Shown one piece after another: positions 1 to 8,277 of a stretch of 34,710 bases of DNA. The stretch is from NCBI GenBank assembly GCA_017484135.1, contig JAFUTQ010000060.1:1-34710 (forward strand), written 5' to 3'. The translations under genes were made by a program, and so were the position numbers. Source of the DNA: Lachnospiraceae bacterium. GTDB lineage: Bacteria > Bacillota > Clostridia > Lachnospirales > Lachnospiraceae. The notes beneath the pieces were generated by a model. The model did not search any database, had not been told where the DNA came from, and saw only the letters and a list, made by a program, of their open reading frames with translations. The stretch's first letter is position 1. Every line of letters begins with the position of its first letter.

Positions 1-136
1 ACTCAGTCAGAAACTCAAGGCTGAGATGTGTAGATAACTTTTCCGGCAAACCGGCCAAACGGGCGGTCTATTTGTTGTACCTAAAATCCGCACTCAAAAT
101 TTCTTCAATTTCCCCTTGACTTTTTATTAGCAGGCT

Positions 137-1009
137 TTACTGATTCTCTTCACGTCTTTTTACATCATCAACAATCATCTTCATAACCGTCTGATTATCC
201 ACACGCAAAGAACCATTCGCCTGCAATTCCAAAATCATTCTACCATTCAGCTGATTAACTAATCCTCCCGCTGCAACCCAGACTTCTTTTGTCTTAGCTT
301 TTTGATCAAAATACTCTTTTACCAAATAAAGATTTCTAAATTCCGTGGGATTATTTTGTTCGTAGACTGCACCAAGCAACACCTCAATATTTTCAAGGCG
401 ATCATCTTTAAATTTTATAACCATTTCTCTATGTTTATTGAGTGTTACTGTTTGCGCTTTTCCACATAATGTTGTCATTATTCCTATATCTGATGTTGAT
501 ACTTTATATCGACGTCTCATCCTGCCATGAACTCCGTCTTCTCCTTCATCGCCATATACGATACGACCACCCGCTGCGGTTTCAACTGTTGTTGCACCAG
601 TTCCCTTTCTCTGACCAGTATTTTTCTTTTTATTGTCAGAGTTTTTATCTTTTTCTTTTTTAGGCTGGACAGGATTCATATAGTCGTTAGAAATACGTCT
701 CACTGCATCATTTACCTGCTTTTCAGTAAATACTCCATCCATACGTACACTTGACATACGTTCTTGATAATTTCCAATCTTGTAATCACAATCTGGATGA
801 TGTTGTTTGTCATCTACTGCCTTCAAAAAACAGGTCTTTCCACCATTTTTAGAACTATGAACTAAGCACAACCTAGCATTACATTTTTTACCAGGGCAAA
901 GGAATGCTCCTTGTGTTTCATGCTTTTCAAGTTCTTCCGTTGACATATTCGTGACATCCATATCTTGAACAATGCCATCTCCTACATATTTAATTCTCTT
1001 ATACTTCAT
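137..1009 (-). CDS. Hypothetical protein with N-terminal Cys/His zinc-binding cluster
   Basis: This 290-residue protein is not one I can assign to a family. The N-terminal part holds C38, C43, C48, C60, H70, H71 and C74, spaced like a structural zinc site. Residues about 115-140 form a Lys/Asn-rich, probably disordered linker, followed by a C-terminal mixed alpha/beta region of about 140 residues. There is no signal peptide or membrane segment. The start is supported by an AGGTGAT ribosome-binding sequence ending four bases before the ATG. It lies on the same strand as the ATPase/TOPRIM pair but behind a terminator and a long leader, so it is probably transcribed separately. Its base composition is AT-rich like that pair and unlike the ribosomal genes. 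It could be an accessory gene of the same island; the function is unknown. Confidence 0.75.
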   Translation of the reverse strand: MKYKRIKYVGDGIVQDMDVTNMSTEELEKHETQGAFLCPGKKCNARLCLVHSSKNGGKTCFLKAVDDKQHHPDCDYKIGNYQERMSSVRMDGVFTEKQVNDAVRRISNDYMNPVQPKKEKDKNSDNKKKNTGQRKGTGATTVETAAGGRIVYGDEGEDGVHGRMRRRYKVSTSDIGIMTTLCGKAQTVTLNKHREMVIKFKDDRLENIEVLLGAVYEQNNPTEFRNLYLVKEYFDQKAKTKEVWVAAGGLVNQLNGRMILELQANGSLRVDNQTVMKMIVDDVKRREENQ

Positions 1010-1011
1010 TA

Positions 1012-1187
1012 AATCACCTATAGCTACATCACTACAAAGGCGTTATTGCATAACATAGCACACAATCATTGTTATGGAGGAATGACCAACCTCCTGGGCG
1101 AATGTCAGTTCTGGATTGTATATTAGGTTCAGTAATGTTATAATTTTAATGCACATCACTGTAGTCATTAGCACTACAAAAACGCCT
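1012..1187 (-). other. Structured intergenic leader before the zinc-finger gene
   Basis: This non-coding stretch separates the TOPRIM-like gene terminator from the zinc-finger gene. It contains GGAGG and CCTCC nine bases apart (about 1076-1094), an inverted TGTAGT/ACTACA pair near 1158-1178, and a direct repeat of CACTACAAA at both ends (about 1029 and 1172). GGCGTT at 1039-1044 is complementary to AACGCC at 1181-1186, so the ends could pair and enclose the inner hairpin. I recognise no RNA family. It may be a 5' leader or the boundary of an inserted module. Confidence 0.3.
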
Positions 1188-1211
1188 GAGTTGAAGCTGC
1201 AACTTCAACTC
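1188..1211 (-). terminator. Intrinsic terminator after the TOPRIM-like gene
   Basis: A perfect 9-bp stem (GAGTTGAAG/CTTCAACTC) with a 6-base loop starts 40 bases past the TOPRIM-like stop codon. On the minus strand it is followed shortly by GTTTTT, and on the plus strand directly by TTTTGTTTT, so it could work in both directions. Confidence 0.7.
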
Positions 1212-1250
1212 TTTTGTTTTGCCTTCCTCTCCAGATAGCTTTCCCTCCTT

Positions 1251-1961
1251 TCACTGACACATCTTTTTTCTAACCTTTTCTTTAATATATAGATAAAAAT
1301 TAGTTTTTCGTTTTAATGAGTTTGTACTTGCTCTAATAAAATCCCATGATTCTATGTATGTTTTCCCTGAAAATAATTGCTCATCATCAAAAAATTCTGC
1401 AAATTCTTGGGGTTTATTTATGTACGTATCTTCAAACTTCCGCGCTAATTTATCTTTCTCTTGCTTCGATAAATTAGCTTGGCTATGTAGAACATGATCC
1501 ATATTACACGAGAAAAAATAAACACTATACGGAATACATGTCCAAACTTTTGATATACTAAGCATTTTATTAACCACTTCTTGCTTCTGATGATTTCTCT
1601 TTTTGATTCCTGACACATCCTTACATCTTATTGTATCAAGTTCATATATCAATCCGCCATTTTCTGATTCACTTACATTTTCATCCGGAACAAAAGCACC
1701 ATCCATATCTATCAAATGAACAACCTCCAAATAGTCATTTTGTTTAAATACTCTTCCACTATGCTTTTTTACAATATCTCCAACTTTGGCTGCTATATTT
1801 ATCGGATTCGTCCCAATCCTTGTTGTGATATCTCCGTCTGTGATTTCGAAATGAATTTCATCGTCGTTTAATAGTTGACTAAGACACAACGCCAAACTGG
1901 TTTTATCATTAATTCCTTCTACAATAAACAAAATTATCTTCTTTCTATTCGGCATTTTCAT
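1251..1961 (-). CDS. TOPRIM-like protein paired with the ATPase; candidate defence effector nuclease
   Basis: The protein has 236 residues from the chosen ATG. It begins with a hydrophobic strand and a VEG..D motif (E15, D19), and carries an IDMDG motif (D85, D87) after a beta-alpha region. Glutamate followed by DxD is the acidic signature of TOPRIM folds as in OLD-family nucleases and the DUF4435/AriB effectors of PARIS. The C-terminal half is charged and not recognised. The start overlaps the end of the upstream ATPase gene by about 17 bases, implying translational coupling. A TTG start at 1988 is also open but lacks a ribosome-binding site, and an ATG at 1955 is a close alternative placed after GGTGAT. 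The nuclease role is inferred from motif and pairing. An RloB-type or other TOPRIM protein is possible. Confidence 0.75.
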   Translation of the reverse strand: MKMPNRKKIILFIVEGINDKTSLALCLSQLLNDDEIHFEITDGDITTRIGTNPINIAAKVGDIVKKHSGRVFKQNDYLEVVHLIDMDGAFVPDENVSESENGGLIYELDTIRCKDVSGIKKRNHQKQEVVNKMLSISKVWTCIPYSVYFFSCNMDHVLHSQANLSKQEKDKLARKFEDTYINKPQEFAEFFDDEQLFSGKTYIESWDFIRASTNSLKRKTNFYLYIKEKVRKKMCQ

Positions 1962-3366
1962 CACCGGCCAATCTAAATGCTCTAGCAATCATATATGGAT
2001 TTGTTGCCTCATAAATACATTCATTCTGTCCGCCAAGTACAATATCATGAAAATATACATCTCTGAAATTATTATTTGCTTTTACATTCTTAAATCTAAT
2101 ATAACGATTATTTTCATTGGTGGTTGTAAACATGATATTTTTGTTATTCAGTACTTCCAATGCCCTTAAATTGTGTGATGTAAAAATCAATTGTCCTTTT
2201 CCTGATTCTTCAACAACTCTTAAAATCTCACCTAACAGGTATTCGAAAATTCCAGAATCAAATTCATCAACTACCAGTGTCATAGAACTATCATTAAATA
2301 CTAAAATCAAACAATATAAAATTGACACTAATTTCTTCACTCCATCTGACTCATAACGCAATGGAATTTCTACATTCGTTCTTTTAGCAATAATCTCAGC
2401 TTTAACTATTTCTTCGCCTTTCTTATTTAAGCTACTACTCAACTCTTTCAAACTAATTGTTAATCTAGGAATAATTTCTTTTAATACTAAACTAATAGCA
2501 TCCATTTTTGCCTGAATATCTCCAAAAAACTTTCTAGGAATTGGAGATACTCCATTCAAATTCAAGCACCCTTTAAGCAAGGATATTCTATCTTTTTCTT
2601 TTGAAACAATTGAAAAAGGCAGTGCAATATTTGCATTAATCATTCCAGTATCTTCACTACTAAACACATGGAGATTATATATTGCATATTCCGTTAATAC
2701 TTTAAAAATAAACTTATATTCATCTTCCCATTTCGAATCCCGAATCATCTTCCTAAGCTCTTTAGAAAACAAAAAGGAACGTTCTTCTTTTGCTGCCAGT
2801 AACCTCAATACCCTTATTTCATCTATTAATTCTTGCTTTCCCTCTGTCAATAAATTATATCTATTTTTGGGCAAAATTTCATTACTACCAGCATTATAAT
2901 ACAAAATTGGTGTCATCTTTGTCCATTTATCATTTATCACCCTTGCCATTGATATTTTTTCTGATACAAGATAAGCCCCATTACGCTTTTCATGTTCCTC
3001 TTCATCAATATCATCATTCTCTTCAATATGTTCATCAACCACTTTTCTTACCAAATCAAATTCGTAGATAACTTTATACAAATCATCTTCGCTACTTGTC
3101 ACAGAAAATTCAACGGTAGCTCCAGCTGTTGATTCACCAATCTTAATATAATTACCTAAATCTTGTACTAGACTTTTCCCCGTCAAAAGATCTTTAAGTA
3201 CATCAATTGCATATACCAAAGTTGTCTTTCCAGAGCCATTCTGTCCATACAGTCCTAATATATCGGATGCTACACTATTCTTAGTCGCAAATTTAACACA
3301 TCCATATCCTACATTTTTCAAATTTCTTAATTCTACTTTTTGAAGCCTAACAATTTCCCGTTTCAT
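1945..3366 (-). CDS. AAA/ABC-type ATPase (OLD/AriA-like), upstream partner of the TOPRIM-like gene
   Basis: A 473-residue soluble ATPase of the SMC/ABC-like AAA class seen in OLD, RloA and PARIS AriA proteins. Walker A is GQNGSGKT at residues 41-48, an ABC-signature-like SDGVKKL lies near 337, Walker B VVDEFD has its acidic pair at 367-368, and a switch histidine sits in TSH at 398. A negatively charged insertion (DDIDEEEHEK) lies near residue 120. The start is set by GAAGGAG nine bases upstream. A longer frame opening at 3408 would begin upstream of the predicted transcription start and is rejected. The downstream gene overlaps its end, so the two form one unit. By analogy the ATPase would sense a phage trigger and release or activate the nuclease partner. 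The family is clear; the defence role is inferred. Confidence 0.85.
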   Translation of the reverse strand: MKREIVRLQKVELRNLKNVGYGCVKFATKNSVASDILGLYGQNGSGKTTLVYAIDVLKDLLTGKSLVQDLGNYIKIGESTAGATVEFSVTSSEDDLYKVIYEFDLVRKVVDEHIEENDDIDEEEHEKRNGAYLVSEKISMARVINDKWTKMTPILYYNAGSNEILPKNRYNLLTEGKQELIDEIRVLRLLAAKEERSFLFSKELRKMIRDSKWEDEYKFIFKVLTEYAIYNLHVFSSEDTGMINANIALPFSIVSKEKDRISLLKGCLNLNGVSPIPRKFFGDIQAKMDAISLVLKEIIPRLTISLKELSSSLNKKGEEIVKAEIIAKRTNVEIPLRYESDGVKKLVSILYCLILVFNDSSMTLVVDEFDSGIFEYLLGEILRVVEESGKGQLIFTSHNLRALEVLNNKNIMFTTTNENNRYIRFKNVKANNNFRDVYFHDIVLGGQNECIYEATNPYMIARAFRLAGDENAE

Positions 3367-3406
3367 ACGTATATACTCCTTCAATTGTATTCTTCTTACA
3401 TTTATC

Positions 3407-3435
3407 ATAGTATACTATTCTGCCCCACTTGTCAA
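3407..3435 (-). promoter_or_regulatory. SigA-type promoter of the ATPase/TOPRIM unit
   Basis: On the minus strand TTGACA (3430-3435) is followed after 17 bases by TACTAT (3407-3412). Transcription would start near 3400, about 35 bases before the ATPase start codon. The pair therefore has its own promoter and does not depend on the tuf operon. Confidence 0.6.
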
Positions 3436-3633
3436 TCACATTTTGATTTCAGTACAAAATGTTCTATTTTTCATTTTTATTATATTCATTGTTTTTGATA
3501 TTATACCAATTAGAGATTTTACTATTTTTATAATGATATTGTTCTTATACTTATGTAGGACATTTTTTCTCTTCTTGGCACCGTTTCGACACCGCTTACG
3601 CTTATTTTCATTCTTACATACGCGTAAAATAAA
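3436..3633. other. AT-rich spacer between tuf terminator and accessory patch
   Basis: About 200 bases of very AT-rich sequence without a credible gene, repeat or att-like site. It marks the junction between the GC-richer tuf operon and the AT-rich accessory genes. I see no integrase or transposase remnants. Confidence 0.4.
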
Positions 3634-3663
3634 AAGGCCTCCGAGGGAACTCTCGGAAGCCTT
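3634..3663 (-). terminator. Intrinsic terminator of the str/tuf operon
   Basis: A 12-bp stem with one mismatch (AAGGCTTCCGAG/CTCGGAGGCCTT on the minus strand) and a 6-base loop is followed by TTTATTTT. It lies 22 bases after the tuf stop codon and closes the ribosomal supercluster. Confidence 0.9.
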
Positions 3664-3685
3664 GATTTTACTGTATTATTTACAA

Positions 3686-4873
3686 TTACTCAATGATCGT
3701 AGCCACACGACCAGAACCTACGGTTCTACCACCCTCACGGATAGCGAATGTAAGACCCTGCTCCATTGCTACCGGATGAATCAGCTCGATGGTCATCTCT
3801 ACGTTATCACCAGGCATGCACATCTCTGTGCCGGACGGCAGCTCGCAAACACCTGTAACGTCGGTTGTTCTGAAATAGAACTGCGGACGATAGTTATTTA
3901 AGAACGGTGTATGACGACCACCCTCGTCCTTTGTCAGAACGTATACCTGAGCGGTAAACTTTTTGTGGCAGGTTACCGTACCCGGTTTTGCAAGAACCTG
4001 TCCACGAACGATCTGATCACGGTTGATACCACGAAGCAGAGCACCGATGTTATCTCCGGCCTGAGCCTCATCCAACTGCTTGCGGAACATCTCGATACCG
4101 GTTACAACGGTCTTCTGAGTCTCTTCCTTCACACCAAGGATCTCCAGTTCCTCATTCAGATGCAGAGTACCACGCTCTACTCTACCTGTTGCAACAGTAC
4201 CACGACCGGTAATCGTAAATACGTCCTCAACCGGCATCAGGAACGGCTTATCTGTATCACGCTGAGGATCCGGAATATAGTCATCAATTGTTGACATTAA
4301 TTCCATGATCTTATCGCCCCACTCTCCGTTCGGATCTTCCAGAGCCTTTAATGCAGAACCCTGAATGATCGGGCAATCTGTGAAGCCATACTCCTCCAGC
4401 TGCTCCGTTACTTCCATCTCTACCAGCTCGATCAGCTCAGGATCGTCTACCATATCACACTTGTTCAGGAAAACAACGATGTAAGGTACACCTACCTGAC
4501 GAGACAACAGGATGTGCTCCTTTGTCTGAGCCATAACACCGTCAGTAGCAGCTACAACAAGGATTGCACCATCCATCTGTGCAGCACCGGTAATCATGTT
4601 CTTTACATAGTCAGCGTGGCCCGGACAGTCAACGTGTGCATAGTGTCTCTTCTCTGTCTCATACTCAACGTGAGCGGTAGAGATTGTGATACCTCTCTCT
4701 CTCTCTTCCGGAGCCTTGTCAATGTTCTCAAAGTCAGTAGCTTCGTTACCTGCAACTCTCTCTGCCAACACCTTTGTGATCGCAGCGGTCAGGGTTGTTT
4801 TACCATGATCGACGTGACCGATGGTACCAATATTACAATGTGGTTTGGTTCTTTCAAACTTAGCTTTAGCCAT
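3686..4873 (-). CDS. tuf: Elongation factor Tu
   Basis: EF-Tu delivers aminoacyl-tRNA to the ribosomal A site with GTP hydrolysis. The 395-residue protein is full length. G1 is GHVDHGKT at 19-26, the switch II DCPGH motif follows near 81, and the NKCD guanine-specificity motif lies near residue 136. Domains 2 and 3 are complete, ending in the usual GRVATIIE-type tail. It is the last gene of rpsL-rpsG-fusA-tuf, separated from fusA by 101 bases that contain a promoter of its own. AGGAGG precedes the ATG by 10 bases. No second tuf copy is visible here. Confidence 0.99.
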   Translation of the reverse strand: MAKAKFERTKPHCNIGTIGHVDHGKTTLTAAITKVLAERVAGNEATDFENIDKAPEERERGITISTAHVEYETEKRHYAHVDCPGHADYVKNMITGAAQMDGAILVVAATDGVMAQTKEHILLSRQVGVPYIVVFLNKCDMVDDPELIELVEMEVTEQLEEYGFTDCPIIQGSALKALEDPNGEWGDKIMELMSTIDDYIPDPQRDTDKPFLMPVEDVFTITGRGTVATGRVERGTLHLNEELEILGVKEETQKTVVTGIEMFRKQLDEAQAGDNIGALLRGINRDQIVRGQVLAKPGTVTCHKKFTAQVYVLTKDEGGRHTPFLNNYRPQFYFRTTDVTGVCELPSGTEMCMPGDNVEMTIELIHPVAMEQGLTFAIREGGRTVGSGRVATIIE

Positions 4874-4936
4874 TTTTTTAGTATCCTCCTTAATTTATGC
4901 CCCTTCTCCGGGCTATTAAATTTACAACTATTTTTG

Positions 4937-4965
4937 ATTATATATAATAATCATAATATTTTCAA
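4937..4965 (-). promoter_or_regulatory. Internal promoter for tuf
   Basis: TTGAAA (4960-4965), 17-base spacer, TATAAT (4937-4942) on the minus strand in the fusA-tuf gap. The predicted leader is about 55 bases. This would allow EF-Tu to be made in excess of the other str products. Confidence 0.7.
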
Positions 4966-4974
4966 GCACTTTTA

Positions 4975-7092
4975 TTATTTCGCTTTGGATGCGACAATCT
5001 TATCCTGTACAGACTTCGGAACCTGCTCGTATCTCTCAAAGAACATGGAGTAGTTTCCGCGTCCCTGTGTGCTGGAGCGCAAGTCCGTTGAGTAGCCGAA
5101 CATCTCTGCAAGCGGTACAAATGCTCTTACAATTTTACCGCCGCCAATGTCGTCCATACCTTCGATACGTCCGCGCCGGGAATTGATATCGCCGATTACA
5201 TCGCCCATATATTCCTCCGGCATTGTAACCTCGACCTTCATAATCGGCTCTAAGATTACGGCTCCTGCCTTCTGCATTGCTTCCTTGAATGCCATAGATC
5301 CTGCAATGTGGAATGCCATCTCGGATGAATCCACCTCATGGTAGGATCCGTCATATACGGTTGCATGAATGCCCACTACCGGGAAGCCTGCCAGAACACC
5401 GGCCTTTGTCGCCTCCTCGATACCTTCGCCGACTGCCGGAATGTATTCCTTCGGAATCGCACCGCCGACAACCTCGGAATCAAACTTAAACAGCTCTTCT
5501 CCGTTGGCATCCATAGGCTCAAAACGCACCTTACAGTGTCCGTACTGTCCACGACCACCGGACTGCTTTGCATACTTGTATTCCTGGTCAACCGGCTTGG
5601 TAAAGGTCTCCTTGTAAGCAACCTGCGGTGCACCTACATTTGCCTCTACCTTGAACTCGCGCAACAGACGGTCTACGATAATCTCCAGATGCAGCTCGCC
5701 CATACCGGCGATAATGGTCTGCCCGGTCTCCGGATTGGTGTGTGCACGGAAGGTCGGATCCTCCTCTGCAAGCTTTGCCAATGCCTCGCCCATCTTGCCC
5801 TGGCCATCCTTGGTCTTCGGCTCGATTGCAAGCTCGATAACCGGCTCCGGGAACTCCATGGACTCTAAGATTACCGGATGCTGCTCATCGCAGATTGTAT
5901 CGCCTGTCGTGGTAAACTTAAATCCAACCGCAGCCGCGATATCTCCTGAGTAAACCTTGTCAAGCTCGGCTCTCTTATTTGCATGCATCTGCAGGATACG
6001 TCCTACACGCTCTTTCTTGTCCTTTGTCGCATTCAATACATAGGATCCGGAGTTACATACACCGGAATATACGCGGAAGAATGCCAGTTTTCCTACAAAC
6101 GGATCCGACATGATCTTGAATGCAAGTGCGGAGAAAGGCTCCTCATCCGAGGAATGTCTCTCTACTTCATTGCCGTCAAGGTCAACACCTTTGATTGCAG
6201 GGATGTCCGTCGGAGCCGGCATATACAAAAGGATTGCATCCAGCAGCTTCTGAACGCCTTTGTTTCTGTATGCAGAACCGCAGCATACCGGAACTGCCGT
6301 ACATTCACAGGTTCCCTTTCTCAATACTGCCTTCAGCTCGTCCGCACTAGGCTCCTCACCCTCTAAATAAGCCATCATCAGATCATCGTCTAACTCGCAG
6401 ATCTTCTCAACCAGCTCTGTGTGATAAAGCTCAGCCTCCTCTGCCATATCCTCCGGGATATCAACGATCGAGATATCATCGCCCTTGTCATCATTGTAGA
6501 TATACGCCTTCATCTCGAACAGATCGATGATTCCCTTGAAATCATCCTCTTTTCCGATCGGAAGCTGAAGAACAATTGCGTTTTTTCCCAATCTGGTACG
6601 GATCTGATCAACTGCTCCGTAGAAATTTGCACCTAAAATGTCCATCTTATTGATAAATGCCATTCTCGGTACATTGTATGTGTCAGCCTGACGCCATACA
6701 TTTTCTGACTGTGGCTCCACTCCGCCCTTTGCACAGAAGACGCCGACAGCGCCATCCAATACACGAAGTGAACGCTCTACCTCAACCGTAAAGTCAACGT
6801 GACCCGGTGTGTCAATAATATTGATACGATGCTCTGCAGCACCCGGCTTTTCCTTGCAGTTTTCCTGCTCGGTCCAGTGACACGTTGTAGCGGCTGAAGT
6901 AATTGTGATACCTCTTTCCTGCTCCTGCTCCATCCAGTCCATGGTCGCAGTACCCTCATGAGTATCACCGATTTTGTAATTTACACCGGTATAGTATAAG
7001 ATACGCTCGGTCAATGTAGTTTTACCCGCATCGATATGCGCCATAATACCGATATTTCTGGTTCTCTCCAATGGATATTCTCTTCCAGCCAA
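4975..7092 (-). CDS. fusA: Elongation factor G
   Basis: EF-G catalyses GTP-dependent translocation and, with RRF, ribosome recycling. The 705-residue protein has G1 AHIDAGKT near residues 18-25, DTPGH and NKMD motifs in the G domain, and complete domains II-V including the GGGQYG-like loop (here SGGRGQYG) of domain IV. The start codon is TTG, seven bases after AAGGAGG, and no nearby ATG fits the conserved [10 protein letters not shown]-terminus. It follows rpsG by 38 bases in the str operon. I see no changes suggestive of fusidic acid resistance, but this was not checked residue by residue. Confidence 0.99.
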   Translation of the reverse strand: MAGREYPLERTRNIGIMAHIDAGKTTLTERILYYTGVNYKIGDTHEGTATMDWMEQEQERGITITSAATTCHWTEQENCKEKPGAAEHRINIIDTPGHVDFTVEVERSLRVLDGAVGVFCAKGGVEPQSENVWRQADTYNVPRMAFINKMDILGANFYGAVDQIRTRLGKNAIVLQLPIGKEDDFKGIIDLFEMKAYIYNDDKGDDISIVDIPEDMAEEAELYHTELVEKICELDDDLMMAYLEGEEPSADELKAVLRKGTCECTAVPVCCGSAYRNKGVQKLLDAILLYMPAPTDIPAIKGVDLDGNEVERHSSDEEPFSALAFKIMSDPFVGKLAFFRVYSGVCNSGSYVLNATKDKKERVGRILQMHANKRAELDKVYSGDIAAAVGFKFTTTGDTICDEQHPVILESMEFPEPVIELAIEPKTKDGQGKMGEALAKLAEEDPTFRAHTNPETGQTIIAGMGELHLEIIVDRLLREFKVEANVGAPQVAYKETFTKPVDQEYKYAKQSGGRGQYGHCKVRFEPMDANGEELFKFDSEVVGGAIPKEYIPAVGEGIEEATKAGVLAGFPVVGIHATVYDGSYHEVDSSEMAFHIAGSMAFKEAMQKAGAVILEPIMKVEVTMPEEYMGDVIGDINSRRGRIEGMDDIGGGKIVRAFVPLAEMFGYSTDLRSSTQGRGNYSMFFERYEQVPKSVQDKIVASKAK

Positions 7093-7130
7093 GGTTTTTC
7101 CTCCTTACCAATACTGTGAAAATATGCGGA

Positions 7131-7601
7131 TTAAAATCTGTAATGGGCAAATGCCTTGTTTGCCTCTGCCATCTTGTGCATATCTTCTTTTCTTTTTACG
7201 GCTGCGCCTGTATTATTTGCCGCATCCATAATCTCATTTGCCAATCTCTCTTCCTGAGTTTTCTCGCCTCTCTTGCGTGAAAACATGGTAAGCCAGCGAA
7301 GTGCCAATGCCTGACGGCGCTCCGGTCTGACCTCAATCGGCACCTGATAGGTTGCACCACCAATACGTCTTGCCTTTACCTCCAGTACCGGCATGATGTT
7401 GTTCATGGCCTCCTCGAAAACGTCAAGCGCAGGTCTTTCTGTCTTCTCTGCAACCCTCTCAAAAGCTCCGTATACAATCTTCTGTGCGACACCCTTCTTA
7501 CCATCTAACATAATGTTATTGATAAGCTTGGTAACCACCTTGTTATTGTAAATCGGATCTGCTAATACGTCTCTTTTCTGAGTATGTCCTTTACGTGGCA
7601 C
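7131..7601 (-). CDS. rpsG: 30S ribosomal protein S7
   Basis: S7 nucleates assembly of the 3' domain of 16S rRNA and lies at the tRNA exit site. The mature frame of 156 residues starts with a GTG codon giving [12 protein letters not shown], the family N-terminus, seven bases after GGAGGGA. A frame open seven codons further upstream begins before that site and is not used. The [11 protein letters not shown] segment is intact. Second gene of the rpsL-rpsG-fusA-tuf operon. The 153-base gap to rpsL holds a 7-bp hairpin (ATTGTTT/AAACAAT near 7732) without a U-tract; it may be a processing or S7 regulatory site, but this is weak. Confidence 0.98.
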   Translation of the reverse strand: MPRKGHTQKRDVLADPIYNNKVVTKLINNIMLDGKKGVAQKIVYGAFERVAEKTERPALDVFEEAMNNIMPVLEVKARRIGGATYQVPIEVRPERRQALALRWLTMFSRKRGEKTQEERLANEIMDAANNTGAAVKRKEDMHKMAEANKAFAHYRF

Positions 7602-7754
7602 GTTACTTCCCTCCTTAATCATCTAATTTTTCGATTAATTCAACGGTACTCACATGTGTCTCTAAAATGTGTTCGTGCGGAAATATATCCTGAAAAATAA
7701 TTCCAACACTTACCTTTAGCGATGTGATACTATTGTTTGCTCTAAACAATCAAA

Positions 7755-8174
7755 TTATTTAGAAGCCTTCGGTTTTTTCGCTCCGTACTTGGAACGAGCC
7801 TGCTTGCGGTTTGCAACACCGGCAGTATCAAGAGTCCCGCGGATAATATGATATCTGGTACCCGGCAGGTCCTTCACACGGCCTCCACGAATCAGAACCA
7901 CGCTATGCTCCTGCAGATTGTGACCTTCTCCCGGAATATAGCTTGTTACTTCGATTCCGTTGGAAAGACGTACTCTGGCAATTTTTCTGAGCGCTGAGTT
8001 CGGCTTCTTCGGCGTAGCAGTCTTTACGGCTGTACAAACACCTCTCTTCTGCGGAGAAGAAGTATCGGTCGCTTTCTTTCTCAGGGAATTGTATCCCTTC
8101 TGCAGAGCCGGTGCTGTAGACTTCTTTACAGATGTCTGCCGTCCCTTTCTTACTAACTGGTTAAATGTTGGCAT
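7755..8174 (-). CDS. rpsL: 30S ribosomal protein S12
   Basis: S12 is a decoding-centre protein. The 139-residue product starts [11 protein letters not shown] after GGAGGTGA with a 5-base gap; a GTG three codons upstream overlaps that site and is rejected. The streptomycin-relevant PKKPNSA segment (K56, K57) and the second [18 protein letters not shown] loop have wild-type residues, so no streptomycin resistance is suggested. It is the first gene of the str operon. No L7Ae-like (ybxF) gene lies between rpoC and rpsL, unlike in Bacillus. Confidence 0.99.
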   Translation of the reverse strand: MPTFNQLVRKGRQTSVKKSTAPALQKGYNSLRKKATDTSSPQKRGVCTAVKTATPKKPNSALRKIARVRLSNGIEVTSYIPGEGHNLQEHSVVLIRGGRVKDLPGTRYHIIRGTLDTAGVANRKQARSKYGAKKPKASK

Positions 8175-8198
8175 TATTTTCACCTCCTGTATAATTTA

Positions 8199-8226
8199 AT
8201 AGGCATGTATACGCATACATGCCTAT
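8199..8226 (-). promoter_or_regulatory. Perfect 12-bp palindrome over the str operon transcription start
   Basis: ATAGGCATGTAT and its exact complement flank a 4-base loop. The predicted start site (about 8222) falls inside the first arm, so the mRNA would begin with a GGCATGTAT hairpin at its extreme 5' end, 14 bases before the rpsL ribosome-binding site. It could protect the mRNA from 5' decay or, as DNA, be a repressor operator. No U-tract follows, so it is unlikely to be a terminator for rpoC. Confidence 0.7.
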
Positions 8227-8228
8227 CT

Positions 8229-8257
8229 ATTATACATATGTTTTTGTGTCGTGTCAA
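8229..8257 (-). promoter_or_regulatory. Consensus promoter of the str operon
   Basis: TTGACA (8252-8257), 17-base spacer, TATAAT (8229-8234) preceded by TG, on the minus strand immediately after rpoC. All 12 core bases match SigA consensus. There is no clear terminator behind rpoC, so read-through from rpoBC may add to this promoter. Confidence 0.85.
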
Positions 8258-8277
8258 GATTTTTTGATCCGTAAGAT

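Noticed and set aside
442-754. Plus-strand hydrophobic frames over the zinc-finger gene
   Set aside because: They mirror the Lys/Asn-rich linker codons of the real gene on the other strand and have no ribosome-binding site.
3443-5053. Plus-strand frames of 127-179 codons opposite tuf
   Set aside because: They are shadows of the strongly biased tuf coding strand or lie in AT-rich spacer, with no start signals.
8199-8226. Terminator of rpoC
   Set aside because: The stem is strong but no U-tract follows in the minus direction, and it overlaps the str promoter start site.
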